Origin: Allomuricauda sp. CAU 1633
GTDB taxonomy: Bacteria; Bacteroidota; Bacteroidia; Flavobacteriales; Flavobacteriaceae
DNA length: 64,000 bases
Direction: 5' to 3'
NCBI RefSeq assembly: GCF_017313225.1
Contig: NZ_JAFLNE010000003.1
Coordinates: 62,001-126,000 of the forward strand
In this document: piece after piece, positions 35,760-44,272 of the stretch
Layout of the letters: every line of letters starts with the position of its first letter
Numbering within the stretch: position 1 is the first letter of the stretch
Made by a program: the position numbers and the translations under genes
Notes under the pieces: model-generated
Seen by the model: the letters and a program-made list of their open reading frames with translations, nothing else
Told to the model about the DNA's origin: nothing
Database searches by the model: none

Positions 35760-38117
35760 GTGAAAACGCAAATTGCCTTTTTGATTGTTGGCCTACTCCT
35801 GTTCACTTCTCTGAAAGCCCAGGTAAAAATTGGCGATAATCCACAAAATTTGGACCCTGCCTCTGTTCTGGAATTGGAAAGCAGTAACCGTGTGCTGGTC
35901 ATCACCCGGGTCACCACGGCCCAAATGAGCGCTATAAACCCTTTGCCCGGTGCCTTAATCTATAATACCGATGAAGACTGTATCCACTACTACAACGGGG
36001 TGGAATGGATCAATATCTGTGAGGCGTTGGACAACTCGTTTACCGTAAGTACCCAAGCAGTTTTCAACACCGCCCCAGATGCCAGGGACAGTACCGTGGT
36101 AGTGACTCAAACCGAAACTCCGGACGGCATTAACTACAACTTTGAGGTGAACCAGATTACGGGCGACAATGTATACAACGGCACCTTATTTGGTAGCGAT
36201 TTGGCCCCTCAAACTGTGGGGGTACGTGAAATACAAAATGGGTCGGTTGGACTTGAAAAACTGGAAGATGGTACTTTGACCGGGCAACTCATGCAATGGG
36301 ATGGGATTAATTGGACCTTGATTTCCGAAGCCGATATTACCGTTACGGAACTTGATGGTGTTGTGGGAAATGAGGTGGTAGGTCCCACGGATACAACCTT
36401 AGTTTTAAATGGAAATGGGACTGAGGCCCTACCCTTTACCCTAGACGTAGCGCTTTATGGGATTGACACTGAAGAATTAAACACAGATGCGGTAACCTCA
36501 GCTAAAATTGCCAATGGCGCCATTGTCAATGAAGATATATCACACACCGCCGCCATTCTGGGGACCAAAATCAATTCTGACTTTGGAGATCAAGATGTGG
36601 TGACCACTGGAGCCCTTGCCTCAGGTAACGCCACTATTACAGGAACCCTCACAACCTCCGGATTGGTTACCATTGGAGCAAATACCATTACCAATGCTGA
36701 TGGAACAAACGGACAGGTGCTCACCACCGATGGTGCCGGGAACGCATCTTGGCAGGATACCAGCCCAACTGCCGTAGAAACCACTGCGGCCATTAACGGG
36801 GATGGACTTGTGGGCAGCCCACTTGATTTGGCAGACAATGCAGTCACAACCCAAAAAATATTGGATGGAAATGTTACCAATGCAAAGATTGCAAACGATG
36901 CCATCACAAATGCAAAGATGGCGGATGATGCAGTCAACACCAATGAAATTGTAGACAATGCCATTACAACACCAAAGATTCTTGATGGAAACATCACCAA
37001 TGCAAAAGTTGCTGATAATGCCATTAACATTGATAAAATAGGAACATTGGGGGCAGCTGATGCCAACAATGTGCTAACCACAAACGGGGCTGGCGACCCC
37101 CAATGGGAAGACAGAACAAACTTCGCCTCCTCAGCGCTCAACGACGGCAACATCTTTGTCGGTAATGTCGCGAACAGCGCAACAGGTGTGCCAATGAGTG
37201 GTGATGCCACTATTGATAACACAGGGCTCTTGACAATACAAAATGATGCCGTAACCAATGCAATGATGGCCGATGATGCGGTCAATACTGATGAAATTGT
37301 AGACAATGCCATTACAACACCAAAGATTCTTGATGGAAATATCACCAATGCAAAAGTTGCTGATAATGCCATCAATATTGATAAAATAGGAACATTGGGG
37401 GCAGCCGATGCTAATAGTGTGCTAACCACAAACGGAATCGGCGACCCCCAATGGGAAAACAGAACAAATTTCACCTCTTCTGCACTGAACGATGGTGACA
37501 TTTTTGTTGGTGATGCCACAAACAATGCTGTTGGTGTGACCATGGGAGGTGATGCAACCATAAATAACCTAGGGGAACTCACCATAGCAAACGATGCCAT
37601 TACCAATGTTAAAATGGCAAACGATGCGATTGACACTGATGAAATCGTGGACGATGCCGTCACAACAGACAAGATATTGGATGCAAACGTAACCACCGAC
37701 AAAATCGCTAACGGTGATGTTACGCCAATTAAAATTGAACCTTCAGCTTCCCCTACAGATGGTGATGTGCTTACCACCGTAGGTGGAGCAGTTGTCTGGC
37801 AAGCTCCAGCCGTTGTCGCCATGGGGAAGGTTAGTGCAGATGCATTAACTGTCAACTCTAATGGTGCTGGTGTTGTTCGAAACAGTGCTGGAAATTACAC
37901 AGTTACCTTTGGTGCTGGAGTGACGATAGATGCAGACTACATTGTACAACTAACATTACTTAATGCAGGGCCAGATGTCACTATTGAAGTATCAGGAACC
38001 CCAACAGCCACCACTTTTACAGTTCAAATTTCGCAACTTTCCGAACAAGATCTTGCTGGAGCATTGATTGCAACTCCCGTTGATGCTCAGTGGTATTTCA
38101 CCGTAACAGACTTCTAA
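35760..38117 (+). CDS. Large exported repeat protein (tail-fibre-like)
   Basis: A 785-residue exported protein starting at GTG with signal peptide KTQIAFLIVGLLLFTSLKAQ. An alternative GTG at 35724 would add 12 polar residues. The N-terminal domain has VKIGDNPQNLDPASVLELES and PGALIYNTDEDCIHYYNG, typical of Bacteroidota surface and tail-fibre-like proteins. The centre consists of short helix-turn units (DAVNTDEIVDNAITTPKIL, NAKVADNAINIDKIG) inside a longer repeat of exactly 116 residues (348 bp), with units at codons starting 36924, 37272 and a decayed third at 37620. It ends in a beta domain. Likely a fibrous surface adhesin. It heads an operon with a CHU_C protein. Confidence 0.8.
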   Translation: MKTQIAFLIVGLLLFTSLKAQVKIGDNPQNLDPASVLELESSNRVLVITRVTTAQMSAINPLPGALIYNTDEDCIHYYNGVEWINICEALDNSFTVSTQAVFNTAPDARDSTVVVTQTETPDGINYNFEVNQITGDNVYNGTLFGSDLAPQTVGVREIQNGSVGLEKLEDGTLTGQLMQWDGINWTLISEADITVTELDGVVGNEVVGPTDTTLVLNGNGTEALPFTLDVALYGIDTEELNTDAVTSAKIANGAIVNEDISHTAAILGTKINSDFGDQDVVTTGALASGNATITGTLTTSGLVTIGANTITNADGTNGQVLTTDGAGNASWQDTSPTAVETTAAINGDGLVGSPLDLADNAVTTQKILDGNVTNAKIANDAITNAKMADDAVNTNEIVDNAITTPKILDGNITNAKVADNAINIDKIGTLGAADANNVLTTNGAGDPQWEDRTNFASSALNDGNIFVGNVANSATGVPMSGDATIDNTGLLTIQNDAVTNAMMADDAVNTDEIVDNAITTPKILDGNITNAKVADNAINIDKIGTLGAADANSVLTTNGIGDPQWENRTNFTSSALNDGDIFVGDATNNAVGVTMGGDATINNLGELTIANDAITNVKMANDAIDTDEIVDDAVTTDKILDANVTTDKIANGDVTPIKIEPSASPTDGDVLTTVGGAVVWQAPAVVAMGKVSADALTVNSNGAGVVRNSAGNYTVTFGAGVTIDADYIVQLTLLNAGPDVTIEVSGTPTATTFTVQISQLSEQDLAGALIATPVDAQWYFTVTDF
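36924..37967 (+). repeat. Internal 348-bp repeat units in the surface protein gene
   Basis: Two copies starting at 36924 and 37272 are nearly identical over about 210 bp at the DNA level, and a third, diverged unit starts at 37620. The spacing is exactly 348 bp (116 codons) each time, so copy number can change without a frameshift. Confidence 0.8.
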
Positions 38118-38120
38118 CCC

Positions 38121-39281
38121 TTGAAACCCCTCCTCCACATATCCATTTTGTTATTGGGCTGTATTGTTCAAGCCCAAACCGGTCTGTACCATGCCGGCAA
38201 TATGCAGGTGCATGGCAACTTGGGGTTTCATACCAGTTTTATCAACGATTCTGCCTTTGATCAAACTGATGGCTTGGTAGGTTTTTATGAGAGCAACGTA
38301 ATTCAGGTAGCAGGGAACATTCCCCCCACCCTTTGGGATATGGAGGTGATGGTCCCCAACAATATTTTTTTACGGAATTCGGTCAATGTGCGGAACAACC
38401 TCAATTTTATTGAGGGCAACATCCTTACCACCCTCAATGATCCATCGGTCTATCTTAATTTTATGGACCAAGGTACCTATACCGAAGAGGCCAACCCCAG
38501 AAAAGTAACCGGGTTTGCCGCCATTACCAATCGGGATGTTTTTCGTTTTCCCGTTGGAGATGAAAACCAACTCCGGTCCTTGACCTTGGATTCGCAAGGC
38601 GTGACTCCTTTGGCCATTTGTGCCTATTTTTTTGAGAATCCCTCCTCACCCATATCCATTCCCCAAAGCTTTGATGTCAATGAAAAGATACGGGACATTG
38701 GTACGGTGAGCGATCAGGAGTTTTGGATTGTCCAAAGTGATGTATCGGCACAGGTCACCATTAGTTGGAACGCGCGAAGTGGTCTGGGGCTTATTCCCAA
38801 TGCGACTTTGGAATCAGTTCGGTTAGTAGGATGGAACAAAGCTTCCAGCCAATGGACCATTATTGGCAATGCGGCCGTTAGCGGTGATATTACCGAAGGT
38901 TTTTTAACCTCCAATGCTTTTGTTCCCAATGATTTTGCGGCCATTACGTTTGGCACCATTCCACTGCCCACGGATACTTTTGCGGTGGACAACCCAACAT
39001 TGGGCAACTATTTTTTAAGCCCCAACGGGGATGGCACCAACGACTTTCTGGTGATTGATGGTATGGAGGAATCGCCCAACAACAGTTTGATCATCTACAA
39101 TCGACTTGGGCAAAAAGTCTATGAAAAAATCAACTATGTCAATGAGTTCTATGGGATGTCCAATGCGGGAAGTCTTTACACCAACCGCGAAATGGGTCTG
39201 CCCGAAGGTGTCTATTTTTATCTGGTGACCCTGGATGACCTAGGGCTGGAATACACTGGTTTTCTGTTTTTAGATCGATAG
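38121..39281 (+). CDS. Exported protein with C-terminal CHU_C / type B T9SS sorting domain
   Basis: A 386-residue exported protein with a TTG start (KPLLHISILLLGCIVQAQTG, signal peptide). The middle is a beta-rich region with GNIPPTLWDMEVMVPNNIFL and FRFPVGDENQLRSLTLDS. The last ~90 residues form a gliding-motility-associated CHU_C domain: NYFLSPNGDGTNDFLVIDGM, then NSLIIYNRLGQKVYEKINYV and GVYFYLVTLDD. This domain directs export and surface attachment through the type IX secretion system. It starts 3 bp after the repeat protein, so both are one operon. It probably anchors or displays the repeat protein. Confidence 0.85.
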   Translation: MKPLLHISILLLGCIVQAQTGLYHAGNMQVHGNLGFHTSFINDSAFDQTDGLVGFYESNVIQVAGNIPPTLWDMEVMVPNNIFLRNSVNVRNNLNFIEGNILTTLNDPSVYLNFMDQGTYTEEANPRKVTGFAAITNRDVFRFPVGDENQLRSLTLDSQGVTPLAICAYFFENPSSPISIPQSFDVNEKIRDIGTVSDQEFWIVQSDVSAQVTISWNARSGLGLIPNATLESVRLVGWNKASSQWTIIGNAAVSGDITEGFLTSNAFVPNDFAAITFGTIPLPTDTFAVDNPTLGNYFLSPNGDGTNDFLVIDGMEESPNNSLIIYNRLGQKVYEKINYVNEFYGMSNAGSLYTNREMGLPEGVYFYLVTLDDLGLEYTGFLFLDR

Positions 39282-39358
39282 CCGCAACCCATCACAAGCA
39301 AATAGTGTAGCTTCCTTGACAAAAAAATACTTCTTACCTTGGCACAAAAATCAATTCC

Positions 39359-40093
39359 ATGAAAAGAAGGACTTTTGTTAAAACAGCATCCATTTCTGGT
39401 TTGGCCTGTTCCTTACCACCTGTTTTTCCCCATTTTATTTCCGATGAATATTCTACTGACGAATTGATGGGCAAGGCTGTTATAGATCTTTTTGGTGAGG
39501 GCATCAACCTCAGAAAAGAAGCCTATGAGTCTTTCTTGGAAATGAAAAAAGCCGCCTATTCTGATGGTTTTGATATTAAAATGGTGTCCAGTTATAGGGA
39601 TTTTTACCATCAAGCAAGCATTTGGGAACGAAAATATTTAGCTTTTACCGAAGATGAAGGTTTGGAACCGCTTGAAGCCATAGACAAGATCATTGAATAT
39701 TCCACCATTCCCGGTACCAGCAGGCATCATTGGGGCACCGATATTGACATTATTGATGGGTATCCTAAAGTTTCGGGCGATGTTTTGGTCCCAGAAAAAT
39801 TTGAAAAGGGCGGCCCCTTTGAAAACTTTAAATTGTGGTTGGACGAAAACTCAGAAAAATTTGGGTACCATCTCGTCTATACCAACGAACCCAAACGAAG
39901 GGGATTCAAATACGAGCCATGGCATTATAGCTACGCCCCCATTTCCATTCCCATGTTGACGGCCTACAGAAGACTCAACATTTTGCGCTTGCTGGAAAAA
40001 GAGGAGTTTTATGGCTTTGAACACTTTACCACAGGCTTTATCAAAACCTATATTCAAGACAATATTCTGGACATAAATCCAGCGTTGCTGTAG
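39359..40093 (+). CDS. M15-family (VanY-type) D,D-carboxypeptidase with Tat signal
   Basis: A 244-residue exported peptidase with a twin-arginine signal (MKRRTFVKTASISGLACSLP). The M15 motifs are SSYRDFYHQASIWERKY (catalytic Arg), GTSRHHWGTDIDI (His and Asp zinc ligands) and EPWHYSYAPIS (the Glu-x-x-His pair). It should trim the peptide stems of peptidoglycan. Tat export fits insertion of the zinc before secretion. A TACCTTGG box lies 17 bases before the ATG. Neighbours are unrelated by function. Confidence 0.9.
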   Translation: MKRRTFVKTASISGLACSLPPVFPHFISDEYSTDELMGKAVIDLFGEGINLRKEAYESFLEMKKAAYSDGFDIKMVSSYRDFYHQASIWERKYLAFTEDEGLEPLEAIDKIIEYSTIPGTSRHHWGTDIDIIDGYPKVSGDVLVPEKFEKGGPFENFKLWLDENSEKFGYHLVYTNEPKRRGFKYEPWHYSYAPISIPMLTAYRRLNILRLLEKEEFYGFEHFTTGFIKTYIQDNILDINPALL

Positions 40094-40134
40094 TGTTTTT
40101 TTTCGTATCTTCAATGGTCTAGAACACGAACACC

Positions 40135-40899
40135 ATGAGAAGAGGAAGTTGGAGAATCCGCATCCTAATCGGGCTGGCCATTGTGGCATTTGCCTTTGTC
40201 CGCCGCTGCAATAACCAAGAAGAGAATCCCTATACCGGAAGGGTTCAAAATATAAACATGACCGCGGAGCAGGAGATTGCCATTGGGCTGCAAAGTGCCA
40301 CGGAAATGGCACAACAGCATGGTGGCCTCTACCCTGATGAGCGTATGCAGGCCTTGGTGGATGCTGTAGGCAAAAAGCTAGTCAATAGTAGCATTGCTCG
40401 TGAAACACCCTATGAATACGACTTTCACCTCTTGGCCGATGACCGCACCATTAATGCCTTTGCCCTACCCGGAGGACAGTGTTTTATCACCTATGCACTG
40501 TTTTCCCAACTCAATGAAGCCCAACTGGCCGGAGTATTGGGACACGAAATAGGTCATGTAATCGGCAGGCATTCTGCGGAACGTATTGCTGAAAGCAATT
40601 TTTGGCAGACCTTGGCCACGGGAGCATCTGTGGGTGGTGATATGGGAAGTGTGGTGGCAGGAATAGGTCAGAACACCTTGTTGAAAAATGGCAGGGGCGA
40701 TGAACTGGAAAGTGATGAGTTGGGTGTCTTGTTTATGATTCAATCTGGGTATGACCCCTATGAGATGATTAAGGTTATGGAGATTTTAAAGGCAGCTGCC
40801 GGACCGGACCGCGTACCCGAATTTCAAAGTACCCATCCAGACCCCGAAAACCGGATTGAAAAGATAAGAGAAGCCATCAAAAAATATTCAGGTCGATAG
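40135..40899 (+). CDS. M48-family metallopeptidase
   Basis: A 254-residue zinc protease of the M48 family, similar to the LoiP/BepA-type branch. The zinc motif is LGHEIGHVIGRHSAER, and the third ligand is the Glu in GDELESDELGVLFMIQSGYD. An N-terminal membrane segment (RIRILIGLAIVAFAFV) is followed by a polar linker. Cys24 lies close to the helix but is not in a good lipobox. The C-terminal STHPDPENRIEKIREAIKKY is the usual end of the family. It probably has a role in envelope protein quality control. It lies 41 bp after the M15 gene. Confidence 0.92.
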   Translation: MRRGSWRIRILIGLAIVAFAFVRRCNNQEENPYTGRVQNINMTAEQEIAIGLQSATEMAQQHGGLYPDERMQALVDAVGKKLVNSSIARETPYEYDFHLLADDRTINAFALPGGQCFITYALFSQLNEAQLAGVLGHEIGHVIGRHSAERIAESNFWQTLATGASVGGDMGSVVAGIGQNTLLKNGRGDELESDELGVLFMIQSGYDPYEMIKVMEILKAAAGPDRVPEFQSTHPDPENRIEKIREAIKKYSGR

Positions 40900-40945
40900 A
40901 TTCGGCACGTTTATCGAGAAAAAAAGAGCTTTGCTTAGATTTGCT

Positions 40946-40953
40946 TATCTTTG
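40946..40953 (+). promoter_or_regulatory. -7 box TATCTTTG of the small membrane protein gene
   Basis: An exact TAnnTTTG match 63 bases before the ATG at 41017, giving a leader of about 60 bases. Confidence 0.5.
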
Positions 40954-41016
40954 ATGTACCCCCAAATCCTACAATTGTTTTCTTATCCCGTTTGTGCTAT
41001 CCAAAAACGAGAACAC

Positions 41017-41184
41017 ATGGGAACACTAGTACATTTTAAAAACCTCTACGTAGAGGCATTTGACGATTGCAAACCGAGCTTTATTGTACTTTTTTTAAAA
41101 GGGTATTCCGTATTTTGTGGCATCATGTTGATGATGGCGTTTTATGCGTTTATATATAGAGCTTTTACAGGCTTTGAGTTCTAA
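41017..41184 (+). CDS. Small membrane protein
   Basis: A 55-residue protein, MGTLVHFKNLYVEAFDDCKP then a membrane helix SFIVLFLKGYSVFCGIMLMM and AFYAFIYRAFTGFEF. I recall comparable short proteins conserved in Flavobacteriaceae (possibly DUF6747), but do not vouch for the number. The upstream ATG at 40954 would add residues inside the promoter region and is not used. Single gene with promoter before and terminator after. Function unknown. Confidence 0.7.
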   Translation: MGTLVHFKNLYVEAFDDCKPSFIVLFLKGYSVFCGIMLMMAFYAFIYRAFTGFEF

Positions 41185-41229
41185 GCCAATGATATACTCT
41201 TTTACAGGACACTACAAGTAAATGAGAAA

Positions 41230-41258
41230 AAAAAGCCCATCCTTTGGATGGGCTTTTT
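41230..41258. terminator. Bidirectional terminator
   Basis: A perfect 13-bp stem, arms AAAAAGCCCATCC and GGATGGGCTTTTT around a 3-base loop, between the converging small membrane protein and ankyrin genes. It serves both directions. Confidence 0.9.
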
Positions 41259-41278
41259 GCTTTGAATGAATAAACTCC

Positions 41279-41665
41279 TTATTTTTTCATAGCATCTTCC
41301 AAAACAGCCAGTGCTTCAGTTGCATTGGACATTTCGGCATATTTCTTAGCAGTATATCCTTGATCGGAACGTCTTTTAAAGTTCGCACCGTTTTCAATGA
41401 GCAGACTCAAGATTTCAGCTTGGTTATAACGAGCGGCAAAATGTACAGGTGCCATCCCAAGGGATTTTTCATTGACATCCTCACCCAACTCAATAAGCTT
41501 TTTAACAGTCTCTACATCGCCTTGCATAATGGCCTTGCAAAAGGAATTGACCTCTACGGGCAGAGCGGATACATTCAGATTTACATCTGAGATAGGTTCA
41601 TTGGCAGAAACGCCAGTTGCTACTAGCATGCAAAATGCAGCTACTGTTAGGATTGTTTTTTTCAT
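41279..41665 (-). CDS. Exported ankyrin-repeat protein
   Basis: A 128-residue exported protein with a signal peptide (KKTILTVAAFCMLVATGVSA). After a short linker come about two and a half ankyrin repeats: GDVETVKKLIELGEDVNEKS, GMAPVHFAARYNQAEILSLL and IENGANFKRRSDQGYTAKKY. It probably mediates a protein contact in the periplasm. There is no partner gene next to it. The divergent region shared with gpmI is about 200 bp and contains the gpmI -7 box; otherwise I see nothing in it. Confidence 0.88.
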   Translation of the reverse strand: MKKTILTVAAFCMLVATGVSANEPISDVNLNVSALPVEVNSFCKAIMQGDVETVKKLIELGEDVNEKSLGMAPVHFAARYNQAEILSLLIENGANFKRRSDQGYTAKKYAEMSNATEALAVLEDAMKK

Positions 41666-41847
41666 GATGAATTGTTTTTGTTTATAGATTAAACTGTTAC
41701 AAAAATAGACTTCTCATCAGGGCAAATGTTACGGCATTAACAGTTAAATAACTAAATTTTAACAAGACTTCATTTTAAGTGCCTGATAATTATTAAATCC
41801 GTAACCATAAAAACATCCAAAAGCTAGGGCATCCAATCAGATCACTT

Positions 41848-41855
41848 TATTTTTG
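41848..41855 (+). promoter_or_regulatory. -7 box TATTTTTG of gpmI
   Basis: An exact TAnnTTTG match 17 bases before the gpmI ATG. Confidence 0.55.
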
Positions 41856-41872
41856 ACATACAATTCTACGTT

Positions 41873-43390
41873 ATGAACAAAAAGACAATCCTAATGATTT
41901 TGGATGGCTGGGGAAAATCCCCGGACCCAAAAGTTTCGGCCATTGCACAGGCCAACACACCCTTCGTTGATTCACTATATACCCAATATCCCAACGCCAA
42001 TCTTCTCACCGATGGAATGAATGTTGGTCTTCCGGAAGGTCAAATGGGAAACAGTGAGGTGGGACACATGAATTTGGGTGCCGGCAGGATTGTCTATCAA
42101 GATTTGGCCAAAATCAACAAAGCGGTCAAAGAAGATACCCTAAAAGAAGAAAAAGTCTTGAAAGAAGCCTTTGAATATGCCAAAACCAACAACAAGGCTG
42201 TACATTTTTTGGGCTTGGTCAGTGATGGCGGTGTACACAGTCATATTGATCATTTGAAGGCATTAATCAAAGCTGCGGATGACAGTGGTGTGAAAAATTC
42301 CTTTATCCATGCCTTTACCGATGGACGTGACGTAGATCCCAAAAGTGGGAAAGGTTTTCTTATTGATCTTACCCATTTCTGTTCGGACAAGAACACCAAA
42401 TTGGCCACTGTGGTGGGAAGATATTATGCCATGGACCGGGATAAACGTTGGGAACGCGTAAAATTGGCCTATGATGTCATGGTAAATGCCGATGGAGAAA
42501 ACGTTCAAGACATTAGTGATGCCATGCAAAAAAGTTATGATGAGGGTGTCACCGATGAATTTATAAAGCCTTTGGTTTTAACCGGTGCCGACGGTCTACC
42601 GCTGACAAAAATAACAGAAGGTGATGTGATTATCTTCTTCAACTTTAGGACCGATCGCGGTCGAGAACTGACACAAGCGCTGAGTCAGCAGGATTTTCAT
42701 GAGCAGAACATGCACAAAATGGATCTGTACTACGTTACCATGACCAATTATGACGATTCGTTTAAAGGCATAAAAGTGGTCTATGACAAGGAAAACATCA
42801 AGGACACCTTGGGCGAAGTGTTGGCTAAAAATGGAAAAAAACAGATTCGTATTGCGGAAACCGAAAAATATCCGCACGTTACCTTTTTCTTCAACGGAGG
42901 ACGGGAAGAACCTTTTGAAGGTGAAAAACGCATCCTATGCCCATCGCCAAAAGTGGCCACCTACGATCTACAACCCGAAATGAGTGCTTATGATATTCGG
43001 GATGCCATTATTCCTGAGTTAAAAAAAGGAGAAGCTGATTTTGTATGCCTCAACTTTGCCAATCCGGATATGGTAGGACATACCGGGGTTATGGAAGCTG
43101 CCATCAAGGCCTGCGAAACTGTGGATGAATGCGCCAAAGATGTCATCACAGCAGGATTGGAAAATGGCTACTCCACCATTGTTATTGCCGACCATGGTAA
43201 TTGCGATACCATGATCAATCCAGATGGAAGTCCCAATACCGCCCATACCACCAATCCAGTTCCGCTGATTCTAGTGGATAAGGATATCAAGGAAATCAAA
43301 GGCGGGGTTTTGGGTGATATTGCCCCTACTATTCTAAAAATGATAGGCATACCCCAACCCAAACTCATGACCCAAAAACCATTGGTTTAA
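41873..43390 (+). CDS. gpmI: 2,3-bisphosphoglycerate-independent phosphoglycerate mutase
   Basis: A 505-residue di-manganese enzyme interconverting 3- and 2-phosphoglycerate in glycolysis. The first metal site is MILDGWG and the phosphoserine site is GQMGNSEVGHMNLGAGR. The substrate Arg/Asp motifs ATVVGRYYAMDRDKRWERVK and FNFRTDRGRELTQ are present, and the second metal site is VIADHGNCDTM with PNTAHTTNPVPL at the end. Length is typical. The methionine aminopeptidase gene follows 44 bp later with its own promoter. Confidence 0.97.
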   Translation: MNKKTILMILDGWGKSPDPKVSAIAQANTPFVDSLYTQYPNANLLTDGMNVGLPEGQMGNSEVGHMNLGAGRIVYQDLAKINKAVKEDTLKEEKVLKEAFEYAKTNNKAVHFLGLVSDGGVHSHIDHLKALIKAADDSGVKNSFIHAFTDGRDVDPKSGKGFLIDLTHFCSDKNTKLATVVGRYYAMDRDKRWERVKLAYDVMVNADGENVQDISDAMQKSYDEGVTDEFIKPLVLTGADGLPLTKITEGDVIIFFNFRTDRGRELTQALSQQDFHEQNMHKMDLYYVTMTNYDDSFKGIKVVYDKENIKDTLGEVLAKNGKKQIRIAETEKYPHVTFFFNGGREEPFEGEKRILCPSPKVATYDLQPEMSAYDIRDAIIPELKKGEADFVCLNFANPDMVGHTGVMEAAIKACETVDECAKDVITAGLENGYSTIVIADHGNCDTMINPDGSPNTAHTTNPVPLILVDKDIKEIKGGVLGDIAPTILKMIGIPQPKLMTQKPLV

Positions 43391-43421
43391 GGCAAGATTC
43401 GTCAAATCCATAGATTCAATT

Positions 43422-43429
43422 TATCTTTG
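43422..43429 (+). promoter_or_regulatory. -7 box TATCTTTG of map
   Basis: An exact TAnnTTTG match only 5 bases before the ATG at 43435, so the transcript would be almost or fully leaderless. Confidence 0.6.
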
Positions 43430-43434
43430 CAGCT

Positions 43435-44253
43435 ATGATTCACATAAAGACAGCAGAGGAAATTGAATTGATGCGCGAGAGTGCATTGGTGGTTTCACGT
43501 ACCTTGGGAATGTTGGCCAAGGAAATCAGGCCAGGGGCCATTCCCTTGAAATTGGATAAAATGGCCGAGGAATTTATCCGTGAACAAGGTGCAGAACCGG
43601 GCTTTTTGGGTATGTACGATTTCCCCAACACCCTTAATTGGAGTCCCAACGCACAAGTGGTCCATGGCATTCCCAACAACGAACCCCTTAAAGAAGGTGA
43701 TGTTATTTCTGTGGATTGTGGTGCGCTAAAAAATGGTTTTTACGGAGACCACGCCTATACTTTTGAGGTTGGTGAAGTTGCCGAAGAGACCAAAAAATTA
43801 CTCAAGGTCACCAAAGAATCGCTTTATATAGGAATCAAGGAATTTAAAGAAGGAAATCGTGTGGGTGATGTAGGCTATGCCATCCAAAAATACACAGAAG
43901 ACCATGGGTATGGTGTGGTCCGTGAGTTGGTGGGGCACGGTTTGGGGAGAGAACTTCACGAAGATCCCCAAATGCCCAATTATGGAAAGCGCGGTCGTGG
44001 GAAAAAATTTGTCAATGGTATGGTTGTGGCCATTGAACCCATGATTAATATGGGAACTCGACGTATTAAACAACTCAATGACGGATGGACCATTTTAACC
44101 GCAGATGGTAAACCCAGTGCCCATTTTGAGCATGATGTGGCTTTAGTGGATGGTAAACCAGAGTTGCTTTCAACCTATCAATATATATATGATGCTTTGG
44201 GCATCAACAGTGATGAGGAGGATGAATTCCGAAGCAAAAAGTTAGTACTTTAA
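43435..44253 (+). CDS. map: Methionine aminopeptidase, type I
   Basis: A 272-residue cytosolic metalloenzyme removing the initiator Met. The substrate His is in VHGIPNNEPLKEGD. The five metal ligands are in SVDCGALKNGFYGDHAYTF (two Asp), VGHGLGRELHEDP (His), MVVAIEPMI (Glu) and SAHFEHDVALV (Glu). Length is normal for the family apart from a short acidic C-terminal tail (INSDEEDEFRSKK). It is followed closely by a methyltransferase gene with a GTG start, which could be co-transcribed. Confidence 0.96.
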   Translation: MIHIKTAEEIELMRESALVVSRTLGMLAKEIRPGAIPLKLDKMAEEFIREQGAEPGFLGMYDFPNTLNWSPNAQVVHGIPNNEPLKEGDVISVDCGALKNGFYGDHAYTFEVGEVAEETKKLLKVTKESLYIGIKEFKEGNRVGDVGYAIQKYTEDHGYGVVRELVGHGLGRELHEDPQMPNYGKRGRGKKFVNGMVVAIEPMINMGTRRIKQLNDGWTILTADGKPSAHFEHDVALVDGKPELLSTYQYIYDALGINSDEEDEFRSKKLVL

Positions 44254-44272
44254 GCATCAATCAGTGTGATTC

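Noticed and set aside
36590..37855. A 421-codon frame on the minus strand opposite the repeat protein
   Set aside because: Its sequence mirrors the repeats of the plus-strand gene, it is low-complexity, it has no signal or motif, and the plus-strand gene has a signal peptide and an operon partner.
35724..38117. Prophage tail fibre
   Set aside because: The repeat pattern resembles phage fibres, but the gene has a signal peptide and a CHU_C partner, and no phage structural or integrase genes are present.
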